From NCBI GenBank assembly GCA_024276195.1, contig JAJRXR010000008.1:1-64000 (forward strand): a DNA stretch of 64,000 nucleotides. The letters run 5' to 3'. A program made the translations under genes and the position numbers. Source of the DNA: Planctomycetota bacterium. GTDB lineage: Bacteria > Planctomycetota > Phycisphaerae > Phycisphaerales > UBA1924. The notes under the pieces were generated by a model. It searched no databases and had not been told where the DNA came from. It saw only the letters and a list, made by a program, of their open reading frames with translations. Shown here piece by piece: positions 15,516-24,466 of the stretch. Positions within the stretch are counted from its first letter, which is position 1, and every line of letters begins with the position of its first letter.

Positions 15516-17288
15516 TCAGGGGCAGCCGGCTCCGAAGGCGCCGAGGAAGGTAATGACATCGCTGAAGTCGAAGACGCCGAAGGGCGCCGCCAGATCCGCG
15601 GCGGGGTCCATGGCGCCGAAGGCGGAGAGGAAGGCGACGATGTCGGTGAAGTCCAGGACGCCGAAGGGTTCGGCCATGTCGGCGGCGTTGCAGCTGGTGG
15701 GGTCTTCACCCGGGAACTCGGATGCGCCGAGATCGACGATCGGGTTGACGCCGTCGGGCACGCCGGTATCGGGCGTGCTCGCGTCGTCGATAAAGCGAGG
15801 GTCGGCGTAGATATCCGAGAACACGAAGGGGCTGAGCACGAGGTTGTTGCCCCGGTCGATCGCGGGCGAGCCCGACATGAGGCGGGCGTTGTCGTCGGGC
15901 GTTCCGGGGGTGTTGTCGTTGCCATTGATATCGACGAACAGCGGGTTGATTGCGATCGCGCCGACGCCGGCGGGCGCGGGGTCGCCGGAACCAAGGAACT
16001 GCACGATCGACCGGTTGACGGTCAGCGTGCCCACGAGGTTGGTGAAGATGGAGTTGTCCTGACCGGCCGAGCTGAGATCGTTGTTTCCCCAGATGATGGA
16101 GTTGTCGATCCTGGTCACGCCCTGAGCGGCGGCGACCCCACCGCCGCCGTTGGAACTGGTGTTCTCGGCGATGGTGCAGTTGACGATGTGCAGATCACCG
16201 AACCCGTCATGGAATATCCCGCCTCCGCCGACCACGGAGGTGTTGCCGGTGACCAGCGAGTTCTCGATGAGCAGGGTGTCGGAGGCGTTGAGCGTGTCGA
16301 AGCGGATCGCGCCAGAGTTGGTGCCGGTGGCGTCGTTCCCGAGAAAGCGGGAGCTCCTGATCGTGTGGTCGCCCAAGTTGGTGTAGCTCACGGCGCCGGC
16401 AAACGGCGCGGAGTTTGAGCGGAACTCGCACCCGGAGATCACACTGAACGATGAGCCCGCATCATCCATTATGACAAGGATGGCGCCGCCCTGGCTGACA
16501 ACAGCGTCGTTGAAGCGGAACTCGCTGTCGGCGACGGTGTGGACCCCGCCCCCGCGCAGGGCCAACGCCCCGCCGCTGGAACCCTGGTTCCCCCTGAACT
16601 CGCAGCGCTCGATGGTGACGGGAACCTCTACGGAGATGGCGCCGCCGGAGGAGCCCGAGGTGTTGTCTAGAAAGATGCAATCAGAGATGTTGGTGAAGTT
16701 TGCGGTCACGCCGTCGAGGTAGATCGCCCCGCCTCTCAGGTCTGCGGAGCACTCGCTGATGAACAGGTTTCGCAGGGTGGGCGAGGAGTCGTCGGCGTAG
16801 ATGGCGCCGCCGTTCCGACCCGGGCCGTTGCTCGGCCCTGAGCCGTCGGCGATGCCCCCAGTGATGAAGAAACCGTCGAGGACTGTGCTCGATCCGGCGC
16901 CGATGAAGGTGACGACGCTGTAGGCCGCGCCGACGCCAGAGATCGAGCCGTCGAGCTTGGACGGCGGATCGAGCGGGTCGCCGCGTTGGGCGAGCGAGTT
17001 CTCGTTGCCATCGAACCCACCATAGACCTGGACGCCGCTTGGGATCTGGAACGTCGCGTCGCGTCCTGCGGGCAGCTCGGGGGTGTACTGGCCCCCGGCG
17101 ACCCAGAGCGAATCGCCCGAAGACGCGGCGGCCAGGGCGTCGGTAAGCGAGTCGAAGGCGCGGGACCACGAGCTGCCATCCCCACCGGGCAGCGCTGTCG
17201 CATCGACCCGGAGAATGGCGGCGCCCGCCGACCACGCGAAGGCCCCTGCACACGTTATTGCTGTCAAGATTGCTCGGTTTGAAGTCAT
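15516..17288 (-). CDS. Right-handed parallel beta-helix protein with GC-type dockerin (paralogue A)
   Basis: The ATG at 17288 follows AGGGAG. The 590-residue product has a signal peptide (TAITCAGAFAWSAGA) and then the motif LRVDATALPGGDGSSW and SLTDALAAASSGDSLWVA. This start is typical of polymorphic beta-helix proteins that often carry choice-of-anchor modules. A right-handed beta-helix follows (GGAIYADDSSPTLRNLFI, NGGGGVAAAQG) to about residue 500. The C-terminal module opens TSCNAADMAEPFGVLDF and ends AFGAGCP. The fold suggests polysaccharide binding or cleavage, but I see no defined lyase active site. It is followed on the same strand by the 12822 gene, and the adjacent gene at 17468-19216 has the same plan. 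Confidence 0.85.
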   Translation of the reverse strand: MTSNRAILTAITCAGAFAWSAGAAILRVDATALPGGDGSSWSRAFDSLTDALAAASSGDSLWVAGGQYTPELPAGRDATFQIPSGVQVYGGFDGNENSLAQRGDPLDPPSKLDGSISGVGAAYSVVTFIGAGSSTVLDGFFITGGIADGSGPSNGPGRNGGAIYADDSSPTLRNLFISECSADLRGGAIYLDGVTANFTNISDCIFLDNTSGSSGGAISVEVPVTIERCEFRGNQGSSGGALALRGGGVHTVADSEFRFNDAVVSQGGAILVIMDDAGSSFSVISGCEFRSNSAPFAGAVSYTNLGDHTIRSSRFLGNDATGTNSGAIRFDTLNASDTLLIENSLVTGNTSVVGGGGIFHDGFGDLHIVNCTIAENTSSNGGGGVAAAQGVTRIDNSIIWGNNDLSSAGQDNSIFTNLVGTLTVNRSIVQFLGSGDPAPAGVGAIAINPLFVDINGNDNTPGTPDDNARLMSGSPAIDRGNNLVLSPFVFSDIYADPRFIDDASTPDTGVPDGVNPIVDLGASEFPGEDPTSCNAADMAEPFGVLDFTDIVAFLSAFGAMDPAADLAAPFGVFDFSDVITFLGAFGAGCP

Positions 17289-17467
17289 GGCTCAGCTCCC
17301 TGCTGCTCAGATTGACCGGCGGAACGAGCGAGACCGCCCGGACGCCCCAAGGACGCCGGCGCGCACAGCGCCGACACCCCCAAGCCGAGATCCGGGGGCG
17401 GCGCCCGTCAGGGGATCCGAGATTTTGATGTAGAAGGAGGCGCCCGCCGAGCAGACCCGCCAAGGGT

Positions 17468-19216
17468 CTAGGGGCACCCGGCGGCGAAGGCGGAGAGGAA
17501 GGCGACCACGTCCGAGAAATCGAACACGCCCAGGGGCGGGGCGAGGTCGGCGCCTGGCTCCATGGCGGCAAAGGCGGTGAGGAAGGCGACAACGTCGGAG
17601 AAGTCGAGGACGCCAAAGGGCAGGGCGAGGTCGGCGGGGGTACACCCCGGGCCGGCCTCGTACGGCCCTATATCCACGACCGGCTCGGGGCCGACGCCTG
17701 TGTTGGGGGCGGTCGGCACGTCGATGAAGCGTGCCTTGGTATCAAGATCGGTGACGAGCCACGTGGGAACGCGGAAGGAGGCGCCGTTGTCGATCGCGGG
17801 CGAGTCGGGAGCGGGGCGGAGGTTCTCGTCGCCGGAGTAGAGGAGGCCGTCGGGGCCAACAGGGTCGGTGAAACGCGGGTCAACGTCGAAGAGGCGGCTG
17901 ACATCAAACGCGAAGATGGGGCGAGAGAAGGCGTCTTCAACGATCGTGTCGTAGAGCGCAAAGTTGCCACTCTCGGAGACCATGTTGGGGTTGCGCGCAA
18001 CTGGGACGCTCGTCCGGTTGCCCCAGACGATGCAGTTGGCGAATGTGTATGTGTCGGCGATCTCAGAGAACTCGTAGACGCCTGCGGCAGTGTCGGTCGA
18101 GGTGTTCCCGACGATGGCGCAGTTGTGAAAGGCGACGTTGGCGACGTTGTCACACATGATACCGCCCGCCGTATCGTCCGCGTGGTTCGCAAGGAACACG
18201 GAGTTGGCGTAGATGGTATCGGAGAAAATCGTAAACACGGCGCCCCCGCCGCCGAAGCCTGCGGCGGTGTTAGCCATGAACACGCAGGACTCGACGCGAG
18301 CGCGCTCCGGGGTCAAAAAATCGGCGCTCGCGTCGGCGATGGCGCCGCCAAAGTTGATATCAGGGAAGCCCTCGCGTCCGATGCGGTTGCCAATAAACCG
18401 GCATCGTGTGAAGCGGGCGGGAGAGGCGTAGAGGCCGACGGCCCCGCCGAGCCGGCTGGCCGAGTTGCTCTCGAACACGCAGTCCTCGATCGTGGGCGCC
18501 CCGCCCGAGATGAGCATTGCGCCCGCACCAGCCTCGACGCCGACAAACGGGCCGCTCAGGGCGACCCAGACCCAGGCGTTCGCCTCGGCGTGGTTGTCCG
18601 TAAAGACACAGTTGCGGAAGACGGCGTCGGAAGAAACGAGCACGGCGCCAGCGCCCGAATCATCGCGCCGCTCGGGCCACCAGCCCTGCTCGAACGGGCG
18701 GTTCGCGTACCCGTCCCGGATCACGAAGCCGTCGACGATGCTGGTCTCATTATTGTTCCAGCTCTCGATCACATGGTAGGCGTTGTCGTCGAACGCGGGC
18801 GGATCGGTATCGTCGTCGTTCCCGGCGAGGTCGCCCGAGAGGATGGACTTGAACCGCGCGGGATCGCGGTCGTCGGGCTCACCCTGAATCGGATCGAGCG
18901 AGCCGAGGCCAAAGAAGCCGCCAAGCATGGTCGTGTTATCAAGGAGTTTGAAGCTCGCCAGTCGCGCGTCGCCCCCCGCTTGCATATCAGCGCCCAGGCC
19001 GGGGCGGTAGACACCCTGCGCGACACGGATCTCGGCGCCGTCCGCCGCAGACGCGGCCTCGAGCGCGCTTTGCAAGGAACTGAACGCGGTGTCCCAGCTC
19101 GAACCATTCCCGCCCGGAGATGCTGAATCATCCACATACAGAACCGTGTTCTGCGCAATGGCGGCGCAGAGAATGAACTGGGCGGCGAAGTACACGCATG
19201 GTTTCAGATTGCGCAT
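17468..19216 (-). CDS. Right-handed parallel beta-helix protein with GC-type dockerin (paralogue B)
   Basis: The ATG at 19216 has a strong GGAGGAG upstream and starts a signal peptide (MRNLKPCVYFAAQFILCA). The 582-residue protein shares its order with the neighbour at 15516: YVDDSASPGGNGSSWDTAF, an ALEAASAADGAEIRVAQG helix, then beta-helix coils with Asn/Gly ladders such as GGAMLISGGAPTIEDCVFES. It ends with a GC-type dockerin (CTPADLALPFGVLDFSDVV to AFAAGCP). The two genes are tandem, same-strand and 179 bases apart, so they look like an old duplication with strongly diverged coils. The function is likely extracellular carbohydrate binding or processing; no catalytic residues can be named. 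Confidence 0.85.
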   Translation of the reverse strand: MRNLKPCVYFAAQFILCAAIAQNTVLYVDDSASPGGNGSSWDTAFSSLQSALEAASAADGAEIRVAQGVYRPGLGADMQAGGDARLASFKLLDNTTMLGGFFGLGSLDPIQGEPDDRDPARFKSILSGDLAGNDDDTDPPAFDDNAYHVIESWNNNETSIVDGFVIRDGYANRPFEQGWWPERRDDSGAGAVLVSSDAVFRNCVFTDNHAEANAWVWVALSGPFVGVEAGAGAMLISGGAPTIEDCVFESNSASRLGGAVGLYASPARFTRCRFIGNRIGREGFPDINFGGAIADASADFLTPERARVESCVFMANTAAGFGGGGAVFTIFSDTIYANSVFLANHADDTAGGIMCDNVANVAFHNCAIVGNTSTDTAAGVYEFSEIADTYTFANCIVWGNRTSVPVARNPNMVSESGNFALYDTIVEDAFSRPIFAFDVSRLFDVDPRFTDPVGPDGLLYSGDENLRPAPDSPAIDNGASFRVPTWLVTDLDTKARFIDVPTAPNTGVGPEPVVDIGPYEAGPGCTPADLALPFGVLDFSDVVAFLTAFAAMEPGADLAPPLGVFDFSDVVAFLSAFAAGCP

Positions 19217-19279
19217 GCTAAAGCTCCTCCTGCGCAGTCTACATCGTCGCACCGTCCGTACAAGAAACTTCCGCGCAGA

Positions 19280-20827
19280 TCACGCGTGAATCACCCGTCC
19301 CTCGCTCGCCAAGGCCGCCTCGTGGATGCCCTCGTGCATGGTCGGGTGGGCGTGGACGGTGGCGATGAGGTCCTCGCTGGTGGCTTCGAGGCGGCGCGCC
19401 AGCGACATCTCGGCGATGAGCTCGGTGGCCTGGTCGCCGATGATGTGCGCGCCGAGGATCTCGCCGTGGGGCAGGCCCCGGATGATCTTGACGAAGCCGT
19501 CGGTGTGCATCGCGGCGATGGCCTTGCCCAGCGAGGAGAACGGGAACTTGCCGACCTGATAATCGGTCCCCTTCTTCTTGCCCTTGGCCTTGAGCGCGTC
19601 CTCGGTGTAGCCGACCGAGGCGATCTGCGGGTTGCAGTAGGTACACCCGGGGATGACGGAGTAGTCCATCGGGTGCGGCTCGTGGTCGAGCTTCTTGTCA
19701 CGGTTGGCGATGCGCTCGACGCACAGGATCGCCTCTTCGCTGGCGACGTGCGCGAGCCAGGGTGGGCCGATGACGTCGCCGACCGCGTAGATCCCGGGCA
19801 GGTTGGTCTTGTAATCGAGCTTCTTCGGCTCGTCGAGGTCGCCCGGGGCATAGTCGGTTTTGATGTGCCCCTTGATGGTCTCGAGCCCGAGCGAGTCGTC
19901 GAAGAGCCCGTCGAAGCGTCCGACGACGCCGATGGCCAGCAGGATGCGGTCACCCTCGATGGTTCTGGCCTTGGACTCGTCTGCTTTGCCATCCTTGAAC
20001 GGGGCGATGGTCGCCTTGACGGTCTTGCCCTTGACGTCGATCGCGGTGGTGACGTGCCCGAGCTCGAACTTCATTCCGGCCTTTTTGTAGACCTTGAGCA
20101 GCTCTTTCGAGACCTCGGAATCCTCGACGGGGACGATGCGGTCGAGCATCTCGATGATGGTGACTTCCGTGCCGAACTGGTGGTAGAAGTATCCGAACTC
20201 CATGCCGATGGCGCCGGAGCCGACGATGATGAGGCGCTCGGGCTTCTCCTGGTTGAACATCGCCTCGCGGGCGCCCCAGATTTTCGGATCAGACCCGTAC
20301 TTGGCGAAGGGCAGGTCGCGCGCGACCGAGCCCGTGGCGACGATGACATGCGGGGCGGTGAGCGTGTCGCGGGCCTTGCCCTTGGGCGTCGCCGGGGCGT
20401 CGGTGCGCTCTTCCTGAACGTCGCAGTCGTACACCTCGACAGCTGCGGGCTTGCCGCCCTGGGCGCTGGAGATGATCTTGGCGTGCCCGACGATGTGGTC
20501 GATCTTGTTCTTTTTGAAGAGGAAGGCGATGCCGTTGTTGAGCTTGCCCGCGACATCGCGCGAACGCCCGATGACCTTGTCCCACTCGAAGGCGATCTCG
20601 CCCTTGATCTTCAGGCCCCAGAGCTCGCGGTGGGCGAGCTTCTCCATCAGCTCGGCGTTGGCCAGGAGCGCCTTGGACGGGATGCACCCCCAGTTGAGGC
20701 AGACGCCCCCGAGCTTGGCCCGCTCGACGCACGCGACCTTGTAGCCGAGCTGTGCGGCGCGGATGGCTCCGACGTACCCGGCGGGCCCGCCGCCGATGAC
20801 GATCATGTCGTACTGCTTGGTTGCCAC
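19280..20827 (-). CDS. lpdA: Dihydrolipoyl dehydrogenase (E3)
   Basis: The GTG at 20827 gives the usual family beginning (ATKQYDMIVIGGGPAGYVG); an ATG seven codons on is too close to the FAD loop. The protein has 515 residues. The FAD-binding GGGPAG motif is followed by the redox disulfide CLNWGC (Cys43 and Cys48), an NAD-binding VGSGAIGMEFG motif, the second FAD motif GIYAVGDVIG and the C-terminal HAHPTMHEGIHEA with the catalytic His-Glu pair. It reoxidises dihydrolipoamide in pyruvate or 2-oxoglutarate dehydrogenase or the glycine cleavage system. No E1 or E2 genes are nearby. A Lys/Pro/Glu-rich insertion of about 25 residues precedes APHVIVATGS. It is the only housekeeping gene inside the GC-dockerin cluster. 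Confidence 0.95.
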   Translation of the reverse strand: MATKQYDMIVIGGGPAGYVGAIRAAQLGYKVACVERAKLGGVCLNWGCIPSKALLANAELMEKLAHRELWGLKIKGEIAFEWDKVIGRSRDVAGKLNNGIAFLFKKNKIDHIVGHAKIISSAQGGKPAAVEVYDCDVQEERTDAPATPKGKARDTLTAPHVIVATGSVARDLPFAKYGSDPKIWGAREAMFNQEKPERLIIVGSGAIGMEFGYFYHQFGTEVTIIEMLDRIVPVEDSEVSKELLKVYKKAGMKFELGHVTTAIDVKGKTVKATIAPFKDGKADESKARTIEGDRILLAIGVVGRFDGLFDDSLGLETIKGHIKTDYAPGDLDEPKKLDYKTNLPGIYAVGDVIGPPWLAHVASEEAILCVERIANRDKKLDHEPHPMDYSVIPGCTYCNPQIASVGYTEDALKAKGKKKGTDYQVGKFPFSSLGKAIAAMHTDGFVKIIRGLPHGEILGAHIIGDQATELIAEMSLARRLEATSEDLIATVHAHPTMHEGIHEAALASEGRVIHA

Positions 20828-20919
20828 TGGACGGCCCCGGAATGGTGTGTGGGAATCGGTCTGGAAGTTGGGGATCACTATAGAAGGTGGCCCAGGGCCA
20901 AGTCCCTTGCCCAGACGCC

Positions 20920-20948
20920 TTGCAATTGGGGGCGGGAGCGGGCACGAT
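20920..20948 (+). promoter_or_regulatory. Possible promoter of the GH13 gene
   Basis: TTGCAA (20920-20925), a 17-base spacer and CACGAT (20943-20948) lie about 40 bases upstream of the ATG at 20989. The -10 match is weak, but the spacing is exact. Confidence 0.35.
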
Positions 20949-20988
20949 CCCTCTGGAGCGCGATTCCCCCTGCCCACCGGAGCTTTGT

Positions 20989-23334
20989 ATGCGATCTCAC
21001 GCGATTATCCCGTCCTGTCTCGCGGCCCTGGCCCTGGCGCCCGCGCTCGCTCTGGGCGCCGGGGCGGACAACAACGTCGAGTGGGGCGGCGTCAGCCACG
21101 TCGTCTGGCAGGATCTCCGCCCGCTGGTTCCCATGCTGGGCGACTCGTTTAGCGTCCGCTTCCAGGCGTACCGCGACGACCTGACCTCGGCCCGGGTCAT
21201 CCGGGATGTCAACGGGAGCGAGACGGCGCACGACGCGGTCGTCGTCGGGCAGCTCGGGCCGTACGACATCTGGGAGGCGGCGCTGCCGCCCAGCGCCATG
21301 AACACGCTGACGTACCGCGTCGAGCTTGTCGATGGCGCCGACACGGACTATCTCTCGACGGGGGGCGTGAGCGACGCCGACCCGGGCGCTGGCTCCGGGT
21401 TTGCGCTAGACTTTGTCACGCTCGAGCACGCGCCGATCGGGTCCACGCCGGTCGCGGGGGGGACGGTGTTCAAGGTCTGGGCGCCGACGCGCGCGACCTG
21501 CCATGTCCGCGGCGAGTTCAACGGGTGGTCCACCGGCGACGCGCTGACCAAGGTGGGCGAGCACTTCATCGGGTTCGTCCCGGGCGCGAGCGCCGGGCAG
21601 ATGTACAAGTATTTTTTCAACAACTCGGTCTGGAACACGGACCCGCGGGCGAGCCGCCTGAACCCGATCGACAACCAGAACGCGTTTATCACCGACCCGC
21701 TGGCGTACACCTGGGTCAACGACGATTTCATCGCCCCCCCGCTCGACGAGCTCGTGATCTATCAGCTTCACGTCGGGACGTTCGCGGGGCGCAACGACCC
21801 GTTCGGCGGCGCGCCCACGCCCTCGGGCTACCGCGACGTGGGCGATCGAGTGGCGCACCTGGCCGAGCTGGGCATCAACGCGGTGATGGTCAACCCGATC
21901 AACGAGTTCCCGGGCGACCTGTCCGGGGGGTACAACCCCGTCAGCCAGTTCGCCTGGGAGTGGGCGCTGGGGACGCCCGACGACCTGAAGTACATGGTCG
22001 ATCAGCTCCACGGCGCCGGCATCGCGGTCCTGCTCGACGTCGTCTGGAACCACTTCTCTCCGAGCGACAACTTCCTCTGGAACTACGACGGGACGCAGCT
22101 CTACTTCGACACCCCGGCCCAGGACACGCCCTGGGGCGCGCAGGCGGACTTTGACCGCGCAGGCGTGTACCAGTACTTCATCGACTCTGTGCATCATGTC
22201 ATGGGCGAGTACCGGATGGACGGCTACCGCCAGGACGCCGTGATGGCGATGACCGACTCGGGCTGGACCAGCCAGTGGCCCTCGGGCCAGGCTCTGATGA
22301 ACGAGATGAACGAGGTCATGACCAACCGCTACAGCGATGCGCACACGATCGCCGAGATCTACATCGACAGCCCGTGGGTGCAGACGGGCCTGCAGTTTGA
22401 CACGCAGTATCACAACAGTTTCAAGAACTCGATCCGCAGCGCGGTGTTCGCCGCCGCGGGGGGAAACCCCAACGTCTCGGGTGTCGCGGCGGCGATCGAC
22501 GGCACAGGCGGCGTCTCGGGAACCCAGGTGCTCAACTACTTCGAGCTGCACGACGACGCCTGGCCGCTCAACAACGCCGAGCGGGCCGTCCGAGAGATCG
22601 ACCCGACCCCGCCCAGCGACGACGCCTTCGCACGCGGGCGCACCACCCTGGCCCACGCGGTCACGCTGCTCTCCAAGGGCGTGCCCGGGATCTTGCAGGG
22701 CTCGGAGTGGCTCGAGGACGACGGCTGGGAGGCGAGCAAAATCGACTGGTCGCACAAGACGATCTACAGCGGGATCTTCGCCTACTTCCAGGCGCTCATC
22801 GCGCTGCGGACCAGCGAACCGGCCCTGTTCGCCAACGCGAACACCTGGGTTTACCACACGAACGAGGGCGCCGATGTCGTCGCGTTCGAGCGCTGGGTCG
22901 ATGGCGGCAAGAGCTTTGTCGTTGTCTTCAACCTCTCGAACACGGGCTACGCCGACTACCGCGTCGCCCTGCCCCGCGCCGGGACCTGGGGCGTTGCGGT
23001 CAACAACCAGGCGACGGAGTTCGGCGGCCCCGGCGCCGGCCCCTCGGGCACGTTCACCGCCGAGCCGATCGCCTCGAGCCCGCACCCCCAGTCGGTCGCG
23101 CTTGATCTGCCCGCGCGCGGGCTGCTGGTGCTCGAGCACGAGCCGGCGGGCGTCGGGTGCAACGACGCGGACCTGGGCGAGCCGTTTGGAACGCTCGATT
23201 TTTCCGACGTGATCGCGTTCCTCAGCGCCTTCGGCGCGGGCGAGCCCGAGGCCGATCTGGCGGCGCCGTTCGGCACGCTCGACTTCTCCGACGTCCTCGC
23301 CTTCCTGACCGCGTTCGGCGCCGGGTGCCCATAA
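20989..23334 (+). CDS. Secreted GH13 alpha-glucan branching-enzyme-like hydrolase with GC-type dockerin
   Basis: The ATG at 20989 follows CCGGAG and starts a signal peptide (residues 1-25). The 781-residue protein has an N-terminal beta domain (26-145) and a CBM48/E-set domain (150-240, VFKVWAPTRATCHVRGEFNGW). A GH13 barrel from about 250 contains DVVWNHFSP (350-358). The catalytic triad is intact: nucleophile Asp416 in MDGYRQDAV, acid/base Glu456 in TIAEIYID, and Asp522 in FELHDD. A C-terminal beta domain and the GC-type dockerin (last 60 residues, ending GCP) follow. The CBM48-barrel order is that of glycogen branching enzymes, but export and the tag imply action on external alpha-glucans, as a branching or debranching enzyme or amylase. 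The exact reaction cannot be fixed from sequence. Confidence 0.88.
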   Translation: MRSHAIIPSCLAALALAPALALGAGADNNVEWGGVSHVVWQDLRPLVPMLGDSFSVRFQAYRDDLTSARVIRDVNGSETAHDAVVVGQLGPYDIWEAALPPSAMNTLTYRVELVDGADTDYLSTGGVSDADPGAGSGFALDFVTLEHAPIGSTPVAGGTVFKVWAPTRATCHVRGEFNGWSTGDALTKVGEHFIGFVPGASAGQMYKYFFNNSVWNTDPRASRLNPIDNQNAFITDPLAYTWVNDDFIAPPLDELVIYQLHVGTFAGRNDPFGGAPTPSGYRDVGDRVAHLAELGINAVMVNPINEFPGDLSGGYNPVSQFAWEWALGTPDDLKYMVDQLHGAGIAVLLDVVWNHFSPSDNFLWNYDGTQLYFDTPAQDTPWGAQADFDRAGVYQYFIDSVHHVMGEYRMDGYRQDAVMAMTDSGWTSQWPSGQALMNEMNEVMTNRYSDAHTIAEIYIDSPWVQTGLQFDTQYHNSFKNSIRSAVFAAAGGNPNVSGVAAAIDGTGGVSGTQVLNYFELHDDAWPLNNAERAVREIDPTPPSDDAFARGRTTLAHAVTLLSKGVPGILQGSEWLEDDGWEASKIDWSHKTIYSGIFAYFQALIALRTSEPALFANANTWVYHTNEGADVVAFERWVDGGKSFVVVFNLSNTGYADYRVALPRAGTWGVAVNNQATEFGGPGAGPSGTFTAEPIASSPHPQSVALDLPARGLLVLEHEPAGVGCNDADLGEPFGTLDFSDVIAFLSAFGAGEPEADLAAPFGTLDFSDVLAFLTAFGAGCP

Positions 23335-23479
23335 GCCGCATTCCCGGGCGTGTGAACCCGCCTGATTCGACCACCCCACCTCAATAGATGGGGTCTGTCC
23401 GCCATCACCCCGGCGTATACCATGGGTCGTTGCGCTCGCTGTCGAGCCCCGATATGTACCCATCCCGAGGAGACCAGAG

Positions 23480-24280
23480 ATGAAGACCCCGACCATCGCG
23501 GGCGCCGCCGCCCTTTCGCTCGCGTCGCTCGCGTTCGCCGCCGAGCGCGACGTCCAGATCCGATCGATCAACTTCGAGACGGGCGTGATCGAGCTGTTCA
23601 ACTGCGGCGTTGACGACATCGACCTCTCGCAGTGGCGATTCTGCACCCACGACGAGGACCAGGTCCGGCGCTACACCGCGGAGGCCGGGCTGGTAGGCGT
23701 CACGATCGCGCAGGCGGGCTCGTTCTTTGTTCACACAAACAACGACGCCCCAGGCGGGAACTCGATCAACGTCTCCTCGTTGGGCGGGAGCTTCGCCGCG
23801 CCGTTCGACGCTACGGGCGCTTTCGGGATGAGCATCTATTTCCCAGACGGTGACGGCGTGGTCGGCTTCCCCGACTTCGGCAACCCGGCGCAGATGGGCG
23901 ACCACATCCAGTGGGCCGAGGGCGGGGTAGATAATGTCTCCGCCGACGAGCGTTCCGACGAGGCCGAACTCGCAGGGCTGTGGGTCAATCAGAGCCAGTG
24001 GATCGACGTTCAGAGCGACACCATCTCGATCACGCTGACCGACGCGACCTGCTCGCTGCTGCACAGCCCCAAGAGCTACAGCGTCGAGAACCCGCCCCTC
24101 GGGTGCAACGCAGCGGACCTGGCTGCGCCGTTCGGGACACTGGATTTCTCGGATGTGGTCGCCTTCCTCGGCGCGTTCGGCGCGATGGACCCCGCGGCGG
24201 ACCTGGCGCCCCCGGTCGGCGTGTTTGACTTTACTGATGTGGTCACGTTCCTCGGCGCGTTCGGCGCCGGGTGCCCATAA
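23480..24280 (+). CDS. Small secreted lamin-tail-like protein with GC-type dockerin
   Basis: The ATG at 23480 follows GAGGAGA. The product has 266 residues: signal peptide (MKTPTIAGAAALSLASLAFA), then a beta domain with RSINFETGVIELFNCGVDDI followed by DLSQWRFCTH. The phrase in which an element is described as part of a surface and then 'L-S-Q/G-W' is typical of lamin-tail (LTD) immunoglobulin-like domains in secreted bacterial proteins. The C-terminal 57 residues form a GC-type dockerin (GCNAADLAAPFGTLDF to GAGCP). LTD domains are usually non-catalytic adaptor or DNA/surface-binding modules, and the present assignment is moderate. Confidence 0.78.
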   Translation: MKTPTIAGAAALSLASLAFAAERDVQIRSINFETGVIELFNCGVDDIDLSQWRFCTHDEDQVRRYTAEAGLVGVTIAQAGSFFVHTNNDAPGGNSINVSSLGGSFAAPFDATGAFGMSIYFPDGDGVVGFPDFGNPAQMGDHIQWAEGGVDNVSADERSDEAELAGLWVNQSQWIDVQSDTISITLTDATCSLLHSPKSYSVENPPLGCNAADLAAPFGTLDFSDVVAFLGAFGAMDPAADLAPPVGVFDFTDVVTFLGAFGAGCP

Positions 24281-24399
24281 AGCCGGGCGCCCAGGCGCCT
24301 GTTTGAGACCGGTTCCCCACTCAACCGGTCCACTCCATCCGAGTCCCGCAGCGCTGGCGCCCCCCCGCCAGCGCTGCTGGCCGGTTGAGGTGAAGACCC

Positions 24400-24428
24400 T
24401 TGGACACGCCTCGATCCTCCGGTACGCT
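24400..24428 (+). promoter_or_regulatory. Sigma-70-like promoter of the beta-propeller gene
   Basis: TTGGAC (24400-24405), a 17-base spacer and TACGCT (24423-24428) lie 38 bases before the ATG at 24467, with GGAGG at 24454 as ribosome-binding site. Similar TAyrCT hexamers occur upstream of other genes in this window. Confidence 0.5.
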
Positions 24429-24466
24429 CACCCCGACGCCCCACGCGTCATATGGAGGAGCCCCGA

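Noticed and set aside
21406..23646. Long minus-strand open frame opposite the GH13 gene
   Set aside because: A shadow frame produced by high GC at third positions; the plus-strand gene has an intact catalytic triad and signal peptide.
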